A DNA stretch of 64,000 nt from Cephalopachus bancanus (taxonomy: Eukaryota; Chordata; Mammalia; Primates; Tarsiidae): contig JAPVLO010000056.1 in the NCBI GenBank assembly GCA_027257055.1, forward strand, positions 2,790,001 through 2,854,000. The letters are read 5' to 3'. Below, piece after piece: positions 56,131 through 64,000 of the stretch. The position numbers were made by a program, and so were the translations under genes. How positions within the stretch are numbered: position 1 is the first letter of the stretch; the number at the start of each line of letters is the position of its first letter. Under the pieces are notes generated by a model that was given only the letters and a program-made list of their open reading frames with translations, had not been told where the DNA came from and searched no databases.

Positions 56131-56904
56131 ACAAATGCCTTGGAAAGACAGGCAGAGGGGCTTATCAAACAAATTGCGCCTATGTCATGTTACCTTTATT
56201 TTTTAAAGAAAGGAATGCTAGTCCAGTCCCCAAGTCCCCTTCCTCCCAGTCCCTCTCACTTTCAGCCACGTTGATTTATAGCTACTCAAACAAATCAAGA
56301 CATCCTTCTCCACTGATACATCTGGAACAGTCCCATGTATACAAAATGATATCTGGCTTGACTTATATGAGACAGCAAATAGAAAATATACAGTGTTGTC
56401 AGGTTAACCAAGTAGTCAGCTTTTCTTTGTCTTAATCTTGTTTTATATGACACATTCTTTTTTGTAGACCAACCTAAACTAGTACTGTGTCTATTATCTT
56501 CACTCCAGAAAACACAATGACAAATGTGCTGATGATAACATATGAGAGAAGGGGGAAAGGGTACAGCATGGCCAAGGGGAGAAGGGGAACTTAAAATTTC
56601 ATCAGCCCTCATGTCATAAGTGGTATATTTAAGAGAGAAATAATGAGTATCTGCCCTAGGGCCTGAAATATAAAAATTATTTGAATGGGGAGAAAAAAGG
56701 GGGAGTAGACCTACAAAAACAAGAATGGCATGAGGTACACTGGGGGTAGGGGTCATTAGCAGGTAATAATACTCACCGCATGGGCCGTCTCTCAATCATT
56801 TTCCTCCTTTTTACAGATATGCTACAGTTTCTACAAATAATGGTGCTTCCTCACACAAGGAACATTTCAGCAGATTACCGTCATAGAATATTTGAGGATC
56901 TTAA
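56131..56904. other. No gene or assigned repeat
   Basis: A 166-codon minus-strand frame (56295-56795) is the third longest in the window. Its product is Tyr/Ser/His-rich with no domain or signal I recognise. Considered chance. Confidence 0.35.
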
Positions 56905-57060
56905 GTCAGTGTGATGAGTCGGAAAGAGCACTGCTTTGGGTACAAGGAGACCTAGGTCTCTCTATTCCAGCTTGGCTTGAAGACCTGGTCACATCCTTCC
57001 ATTTCCCTAGACCTGTAGTTCCTCATTGGAAAGTGGGACTAATACGCAATGACATGAGAA
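56905..57060 (+). mobile_element. MIR, sense
   Basis: gtcggaaagagcactgcttt, then gacctaggtctctctattcc, then tgtagttcctcattggaaag, then gtgggactaatac. Confidence 0.72.
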
Positions 57061-57293
57061 ACGCCTGAAAAGTTAAGCGAGAACTGGGTTACCAGTAAAA
57101 TTTGCCCCTCAGGCAGCCAAATAGCTATGGTCTGCCTGAAACGCAGTGTATCAGGAGTCAGATTCGGCCCCAGGCCCCAGCACCTGTTGTTCACACTCAA
57201 CAGGGTGTCTAACCAGAAGAGAACTGTACTCACCTTTGTATGCTCCTTTTCTCTACATGGGAAACCCAGAGATGTCTTTCAAAAACTTCTGCC

Positions 57294-57590
57294 AAGTCAG
57301 GTGCAGTGGCTCGTGCCGGGTAATCCCAGCTTTTTGGGAGGCTGAGGTGGGAGGACTGCTTCAGACCAGGAGTTCGACACCAGCCTGGGCAACAAAGCGA
57401 GATACAGTCTCTACAAAAAATAGAAAAATGAGCCAGACATGGTGGTGCCCAACTATAATCTCAGCTACTTGGGAGGCTGAGACAGGAAGATTACTTGAGC
57501 ACAGGAGTTGGAGGCTGCAGTGAGCCATGGGCGTGCCACTACACTCCAGCTTGGGCAACAGAGTAAAAAACTGTCTGAAAATAAATAAAT
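57294..57590 (+). mobile_element. Older Alu (AluJ-like), sense
   Basis: aagtcaggtgcagtggctcg through ggcaacaaagcgagatacag and gaggctgcagtgagccatgg to an AAATAAAT tail. It lacks the gactccaactc ending. Imperfect target duplication aaaaacttctgcc / aaaacacctctgcc around 57281-57293 and 57591-57604. Confidence 0.9.
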
Positions 57591-58239
57591 AAAACACCTC
57601 TGCCTCTGGAACAAAGTAACAGGCTGCTACTCCAGTTGATCACCCCTCACTAGTCCCATTCTTTACTCTGCATTCCCACTAGACCCAGTGGGACAAAGGA
57701 TGATGGGTTTATGCCTTCTGTGCTATGAGTGTGCAAAGTAGGGCGGTGACCTTGCCAAGGGGGATGCCAAGCTATCCACAGCCCTTTCCTTAAGGCTATT
57801 CTGGTTATCAAATGAGAGTATGAAAAGCACCCAGTACAGGCTTTTATCATTTGATTGTACTTTGTTTCTTGCACTTCACAGTTAGTGCATTTTTTTTTTT
57901 AGTGGAACATGTGTGGCAACTTTTGCATCGAATAAGTCTATTGCTGCCATTTTCCAATAGCATTTTTGTGTCTCTATCACATTTTGGTGATTCTCGCATT
58001 ATTTTAAACTTTATATTATGAGGCTATTTGTTACAGCGAATGGTGATCTTGGATGTGACTATTGTCATTGTTGTGGGTTACCATGAATTGTGCCCATACA
58101 TGGTGGCAAACCATCAATAAATGTTGTGTGTGTTCTGACTGCTCCACCAACCAGTCATCCCCCATTTCTCTCTCTCCTCAGGCCTCCCTCTTTCCTGAGA
58201 CATGACAATATTGAAATTAGACCAATTAATAACCCTACA

Positions 58240-60212
58240 ATGGCCTCTGAGTATTCAAGTGAAAGGAAGAATCTCAAATCTCTCATGTTAAATCAAAAGC
58301 TAGATATGATTAAACTTAGTAAGGAAGCCAAAACAGACCAAAAGCGAGGCTTTCTGTGGCAAACAACCAGGTTGTGAATGCAAAGGAAAAATCTTTAAAA
58401 GAAATTAAAAGTGAACATGAACTATAAGAAAGTAAAACAGCCTTGCTGCTAACATGGAGAGAGCCTGGACGGTCTGAGTAAAAGATCAAACCAGCCGCTT
58501 TTCCCTAAGTCGCGGCCTAATCCAGAGCAAGATACTCTAACTCTCTTCAATGCTACAAAAGCTGAGGGAGGGAGAAGTTGCAAAAGAAAGGTTGGAAGCT
58601 AGCAGAGGTTGGTACATGAGGTTTGAGGAAAGAAGCCATCTTTATAACATACAAGATAAAGCAGCAAGTGCTGGTAGAGAACAACAGCAGCAAGTTATCC
58701 AGAAGATTTAGCTAAGACCATTGATGAAGGTAGCTACACTAAACAACACATTTTCAAAGTAGACAAAACAGTCTTATGTTGGAAGAAGATGCCATCTGGG
58801 AATTTCATAGCTAGAGAGAAGTCAATGCCTGGCTTCAAAGCTTCAAAGGACAGGCTGACTCTTGGCAGGGGCTAATGCAGCTGGTGACTTTAAGTTGCAG
58901 CCAACGCTCATTTAATATTTTCAAAAACCTAAGGCTCTTAATAATTGTGTTGGCTGGACTCGGTGGCACAGCCTGTAATCCCAGCACTTTGGAAGGCTGA
59001 GGCGAGCGGACTGCCTGAGCCTGTGGGTTCAAGGTCAGTCCAGGCAACTTGGCAAAACCTCATATCTACACTAAATTTTAAAAAAATTAGCCAGGTGTGG
59101 TAGTGTGTGCCTCTAGTTCCAGCTACTTGGAAGGCTGAAGCAGAAGGATCACCAGAGCCTAGCAGGTCAATGCTGGGGTGTCCATGAGCATGACACTGCA
59201 CTCCAGCCTGGGTGACAGAGTGAGACTCCAACTCAAAAAAAAAAAAATTGTGGAACAGCAAAGTTTGGGTGTCAGCACATCTACTTAAAGGATGATTTAC
59301 TGAATATTTTAAGTTGACTGTTGAGACCTACTACTCAGGGAGAAAAAAAAGAAAGATTTATTTCAAAATAATATTGTTCATTGACAATGCACCTAGTCAG
59401 CCAAGAGCTCTAATGAAGATGTATAAGGAGACTAATGTTGTTTTCATGCTTGTTAACACAACATCTATTCTGCAGCTCATGGATCAAGGAGTCATTCTGA
59501 CTTTTAACTCTTATTGTTTAAGATATAAATTTTGTAAGGCTATAGCTGCCATGAATAGTGATTCCTCTGATGGATCTGGGCAAAGTTAATTGAAAACCTG
59601 GAAAGAATTCACCATTTTTTATGACATTAGAGCATTCAAGATTCATCGAAAGAGATCCAAATATCAACATTAACTGGAGTTTGGAAAAGGCTGATTCCTT
59701 GAGGGTGCAAGCTGATTATTTGAGGGTACAAGACTTCAGTGGAGGAAAGAACTGCAGATGCGGCAGAAATAGCAAAAGAACTAGAATTAGAAACAGATAC
59801 TGAAGATGGGACTGAATTGCTTCAATCTCATGAGAATACTTTAATGGATAAGGGTGGCTTCTTATAGGTGAGCAAAGAAAGTAGTTTTTTGAAATGAAAT
59901 TTACATCTGGTAAAGATGCTGTGAACATCTTTAGAATTTAGAATATAACACAGATTTAGTTGATAAAGCAGTGGCAAGGCCTGAGAGTATGACTCCAATT
60001 CTGAAAGAAGTTCTACCATGGGTAAAAACAGCATCACATGCTATGGAGAAATATTTCGTTAAAGGAATAGCTAATTTGGCAAACTTCATTGTTATCTTAT
60101 TTTATGAAATTGCCACAGCTAGTCCCACCTTTAGCAACAACCATCCTGACAAGTTAGCTGCCATCAACATCAAGACAATACCCTCTGTCAGCACACAGAT
60201 TACAAGTCACTG
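58240..60212 (+). pseudogene. Tigger1 transposase, broken
   Basis: The family start codon is present (MASEYSSERKNLKSLMLNQK). A CENP-B-like DNA-binding N-terminus follows, then the DDE domain. The frame is open only in pieces, with early frameshifts near 58340. The VDE catalytic motif reads [10 protein letters not shown], so the acidic partner is lost. The second catalytic aspartate survives in [17 protein letters not shown]. The end of the domain reads [14 protein letters not shown]. An Alu and a small deletion split the middle. Inactive, with no sign of domestication. Confidence 0.92.
58950..59245 (+). mobile_element. Alu, sense, inside Tigger1
   Basis: Full copy with the gactccaactc end. 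The target duplication aattgtg lies at 58943-58949 and 59246-59252. About 35 bases of Tigger1 expected near the site are absent from both flanks, so the deletion preceded or accompanied the insertion. Confidence 0.92.
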
Positions 60213-60446
60213 AAGAATCACATGATCACTACCATTTTTCAGCAACAAAGTATTTTTAACTAAGGTATACACACTGGTATTTTTTGCATAATGCTATTGC
60301 ACACTTAACAGACTACAATAGAGTGTAAACATAACTTTTATATACATTGTGAAATCTAAAAGTTCATGTGACTCACTTTATTGCAATATTCATTTTATTA
60401 TACTGGTCTGGGACCAAACAGGCAATATCCCCAAGGTATGACAATA

Positions 60447-60559
60447 CTTGGTGGGCATTCAAAAACCTAGTATTTTTCCTCCTCTCCTGACTCCCCACTA
60501 TTCAGAATAATAAAAAAGGAGGGGGGTATAAAAAAGAAATAAAGGCAGTATATGATGAA
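60447..60559. other. Short unassigned spacer
   Basis: Unique AT-rich sequence with an aggaggggggtat patch between Tigger1 and the old L1. Confidence 0.4.
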
Positions 60560-61087
60560 AATTAATATACAAGTAGAAAATATAATTTTTAAAGATAGAA
60601 TTTACAATAGCAACTACAAAAATATAAAGTACCTAAAAGTAAATCTAACAAAAGAGTACATAACCCTGTGGAGAAAATTATGAACTGCATTTAAAGCCAT
60701 TAAATAAGAACTAAATAAATGGAAGGGGTTACTATACTTATGGGTAGAAAGACTCAATATCATAATGATGGTGTTCTCCCTGAATCAGTCTATAAATTCA
60801 GTGTAACTCAAATCAAATCTCAAGAGTATTCTTGAGAAAACTTAAAAGGTGATTATAACATGTATATGGAAGACAAAGTCCGAGAAAAGCCAAGACATTT
60901 TTGTAAAAAGACATTTTAGGGGATTTGTCCTGGCTTATTATAAAGCTATAATACAATATAGTTAGGGCAAAAGAATGGACAAAACATGTGTTTAGAAATG
61001 GACTCTAAATTCCACAAATATTATTTTTTCCACACAGAAGAAAATTAGAATAAATTCCTACCTCACATCATGCGCGCGCGCGCGCGT

Positions 61088-61129
<42 letters not shown>

Positions 61130-61310
61130 CACAGGGATTACAGAACCTAAATTTGAAAGGCAAACAAAACAATAAAGCTTTTAGAAAATAACAAAGAAGA
61201 ATATCTTCATGACATCAAGGTTTAAAAAAAGACTTTCTTAAATACGACTTAAAAAATGCTAACCATAAAATAAAAGATTGATAAATTCAACTACATTAAA
61301 ATTAAGAAGT
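60560..61310 (+). mobile_element. Old L1 (L1M-type) ORF2 remnant
   Basis: Decayed ORF2 reading: gcaactacaaaaatataaag, then accctgtggagaaaattatg, then atggacaaaacatgtgttta, then ttcatgacatcaaggtttaa. A CG/CA microsatellite has grown inside it. Stops in every frame. Confidence 0.75.
61072..61127 (+). repeat. CG then CA alternating microsatellite
   Basis: About seven GC units run into GTGCA and then about 20 CA units. The pattern is fully alternating purine-pyrimidine and the GC part is Z-DNA-prone. It is the second such compound tract in the window. Confidence 0.96.
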
Positions 61311-61319
61311 TGGATAGCA

Positions 61320-61740
61320 GAAGGTTGGCAAGGATCCAACTTCTATGTGGACTATAAATCTCTTCAGCTTTCCAAAGGCATAAATAACCTTTTGGATTCA
61401 TTGGAACTATGTTCTGACAATACATATAAAAGCTCAGATTCAGCATATGGTGGGCCATCTTTGGTTTTATCCACAATTGGGTTACTAGCACTTCTGGTTT
61501 AACCTGAGTATATTTGAATGGTGTTGGTTTATACTTAGAACGTGTGTGAGTCTGCATATAACACTTCTCACAATAATGTGGCCTGCCATTCAAGACAAGC
61601 ACCACCATGTGCCATCGTCATAGGCACTGCCAAGCAATCGCCAGGCGATAACATTGTACAGTACCTCTTCCTTACCTTCTGTGCAGTGTTTTTGTTATGT
61701 TTATGATCATTCACACCTCAAAGTTCACACTTGTTTTAGT
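61320..61740 (-). other. Possible unidentified retrocopy or old repeat
   Basis: The minus strand holds a 106-codon frame whose start gives GRPHYCEKCYMQTHTRSKYK and later QLWIKPKMAHHMLNL. The C-x2-C pair hints at a metal-binding segment, but I cannot name a family. It stands next to an old L1 without visible poly-A or duplication, so it may be chance. Confidence 0.2.
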
Positions 61741-62599
61741 AACTGCTGATATTTAAAGACTACTCCAAATACTCCCAGAAGAAATAAGCAAAGAAAGAAA
61801 ACCCTAGGGGTAGACCAGTTTCTAACCACACGGGAGAAGCTAATCCACCACCTCCTATTCAGTTATGATTTTGTACCAAAAGCCTCCTGCACTAAGCTTA
61901 TAAGCCTTTGCCATTCTTTTTCCTCTCATTCTTTCTACCAGGCATTCTTCACCAACATTCTGCCATTCACTCTACATGTTGACATGTATACAGTAATACA
62001 TAAATATAGCCTAAGATAACAAAAAGAAAATGTCACCCAAATATGACTTATGTTTAAGATGATACACATTTTTTTCAAGAGCGTGTCCTTCACATATATC
62101 AAGAGCGATGCTTGTATTGGCATGATGGTACCTATATCATAACACTGCTACTAACAGTAAGTTATTTCTTGGGGACTCCAAAAATAGGACCCTAAAAACT
62201 TTCAAAATATTTAGTGTCAGGATACTGAGCAATTAATTTTAGCACTGTAATTTAAAATTTTCCTTTTTAGCTGAAATAGCATACATGTATCATTGTTTCT
62301 GTAATAGAAGTGAATAGCTCTATTGAATCAACTATTTTAATAGTACACATTTGGATAAAAAGTTATTGTTAATGAATTTAAGAGGTATCAATAAAACACA
62401 GAAATGACTTTCAACAGATAATTATTACTATTCACTTCCAAATCCAGATTACAAAATAAAGAACTACAACAAAAAGTGTTTTTCAAGTTCACTGACCACA
62501 AAGAATTTCAGTATTGTCTACAGAAAACAATTAATTTATCCTAATCTCTTTATCCACATTAACCTAATGAGCCACATGAGACTGCATGCATTTAATTCA
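61741..62599. other. No gene or assigned repeat
   Basis: AT-rich unique sequence. No open frame longer than about 62 codons and no motif. Confidence 0.45.
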
Positions 62600-62690
62600 A
62601 ATAAATTGAGCAGAAACTTATTGAGCACCTACTACATTCCAGACACTGGCATGTAAAAGGAGAAGTCACATGTCCTTCCCCTAAACAGTT
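62600..62690 (-). mobile_element. L2 fragment, antisense
   Basis: aacttattgagcacctacta, then cattccagacactggcatgt is a clean antisense L2 tip. It fades where the tandem duplication begins. Confidence 0.75.
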
Positions 62691-62848
62691 TATTAATGTC
62701 CTTTATTCCAGGATAATTATTAGGCAAAATGTAATTTCTTTCTTATTATCTATGTAGTGACTAGCTAAGCAGTTTATAAATGTCTTTTATTCCAGGAAAA
62801 CTATTGGACAAGATATTACTTCTTCATTATCTACAAAGTGACTAGCTA
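62684..62848 (+). repeat. Tandem duplication, two units of about 83 bp
   Basis: Copies 62684-62767 and 62768-62848 share cagttta, tttattccagga, ttattatct / ttcattatct and gtgactagcta at both ends. Identity is near 80% by eye, so the event is old. No coding meaning. Confidence 0.9.
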
Positions 62849-63166
62849 GAAACTGAAAGAAACTTTAGTGGAATTCTTTTTAGATTTGTTTTTCTGAAAC
62901 ACATATTCAAAAGAATTATGTGGAAAGATAAACATCAAATTTACCGGATGTCCCATGTCTGGCGGGAGTGGAGGTAGAGAGATATGATTGGAGCAAGGTT
63001 ACTAGGGATGCTGTATTTGTCTGACTTTATTTCATTAGCTGAGTGGCAGGTACACAACTTTTTACTGTATTGTTATATGTACTGATTGAATGTCCTTAAA
63101 ATTCTATCCTGCATTTCAAATCACACACTTATTTTCATGGCAGAATTAGCTCCTCTTAAGAATCTT
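62849..63166. other. No gene or assigned repeat
   Basis: Unique AT-rich sequence leading to the target duplication of the next Alu. Nothing recognised. Confidence 0.45.
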
Positions 63167-63464
<298 letters not shown>

Positions 63465-63465
63465 T

Positions 63466-63839
63466 AGGTGATTCCCTACAACAAAGATTCTCCTCAAGCA
63501 ACTTCATAAGACACTGAGAGATGCTCCTTGAAAGCAAAGGTTTCATGGCAAATGAGTTTAGAAAACTCTCCATGAGTTAAAGGACGTTAGTGCAGGAAAT
63601 CTCTGAACACATCAGTAAACACATCTTATTTAGTGCAGGATTCAGTACCTTCTAAAGACTTTTGAGCATGGAATTTAGTTTTTTCCTCTGAGCACTGTTT
63701 GTGTTGCAAGTCTTACAACAATCTTAGGGGACATTAGTGTCCCTGGGACACAGTTTGGAAAATGCTCTATTAAAAACCCATTTCAATTATATATTATACA
63801 TTATAACTACATCCACCTATGCCCATCCCTACACCAACA
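63466..63839. other. No gene; possible hAT-type trace
   Basis: cactgtttgtgttgcaagtc and gggacacagtttggaaaatg near 63690-63765 may belong to an old DNA transposon end, but this is not firm. No frame of note. Confidence 0.3.
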
Positions 63840-64000
63840 AGGAAGTTTCATGCCCTCATGTCTTTGATCATACAGTCCTATCAGTCTAGACTGCCTTTAA
63901 ACCCCAAGAAACTCTTAGTCAACCTTCAAGACTCAGCTGACATGAAGCCTTCCGTCTCTTTCCTTTCTCGAGTAGAATAAGTTACTCTTTCAGACGCTTC
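63840..64000 (+). mobile_element. L2, sense, running off the window
   Basis: cagtctagactgcctttaaa, then caaccttcaagactcagctg, then catgaagccttccgtctctt are the L2 segment several hundred bases before its 3' tip. The element continues outside. Confidence 0.6.

Larger units (their letters stand above)
57837..60444 (+). mobile_element. Tigger1 DNA transposon, nearly full-length
   Basis: TcMar-Tigger (pogo-like) element. The ends cagg...ttgattgtactttgtttc and ...ccaaggtatgacaa are the decayed inverted repeats. TA dinucleotides at 57835-57836 and 60445-60446 are the target duplication. Internal landmarks include tgttgtgtgtgttctgactg and aagctagcagaggttggtac. Without the Alu (58950-59245) the copy is about 2.3 kb, close to the full family length. 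Confidence 0.93.

Noticed and set aside
56295..56795. 166-codon minus-strand open frame
   Set aside because: No recognisable domain, signal or conserved motif. Probably a chance frame.

Overview
The window is nuclear DNA from a placental mammal, almost certainly a primate. It holds Alu, L1, MIR, L2, MaLR LTR, hAT and Tigger copies in one stretch and no bacterial or organellar gene arrangement. Most Alus share a variant end (gagactccaactcaaaa) and a B-box region unlike the usual human Alu sequences. The younger L1s share a 3' end reading gtacaattcagggttaggta on the opposite strand. No human-type AluS/AluY and no galago-type tRNA/Alu chimera was seen, so a strepsirrhine primate, probably a lemur, is my best inference. 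That is not proven.

No functional protein-coding gene, tRNA, rRNA, CpG-island promoter or CRISPR array could be supported. The window reads as intergenic or deep intronic DNA. Every recognisable protein-coding trace is a decayed transposon gene: L1 ORF2 pieces, a Tigger1 transposase and a mariner-like transposase tail. The longest open frames (two of 176 codons) match nothing I recognise and are no longer than chance allows in AT-rich DNA.

Layout. 1-1.4 kb: L1 3' end split by an Alu. 3.7-4.0 kb: MaLR LTR. 4.5-7.2 kb: 5'-truncated L1 carrying a younger twin-primed L1 and an Alu. 7.2-24 kb: mostly old MIR/L2/L1M/hAT debris with Alus at 7.5, 15.9 and 18.9 kb, and a minisatellite at 22.5 kb. 24.0-27.3 kb: an L2 split by an antisense MLT1-type LTR, then an antisense young L1, then an old sense L1. 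27.9-36 kb: mariner scrap, microsatellites, MIR/L2, one Alu. 36.2-37.3 kb: young Alu, then a second twin-primed L1 inside an old DNA transposon. 39.8-43.6 kb: Alu in a MIR, old Alu, hAT element with target duplication. 48.2-49.3 kb: three-Alu cluster with a head-to-head pair. 50.9-53.3 kb: inverted duplication with about 230 bp arms. 54.5-57.6 kb: two Alus. 57.8-60.4 kb: nearly full-length Tigger1 with an internal Alu. 60.6-64 kb: old L1, a tandem duplication, an Alu and an L2.

The strongest signals beyond ordinary repeats are the 50.9/53.1 kb inverted duplication, the tRNA T-arm-like B box shared by the young Alus, two twin-priming L1 insertions with readable target duplications, and a young L1 group with a rearranged 3' UTR. 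Repeat family names and identities were judged by eye from remembered consensus features. No database search was run.
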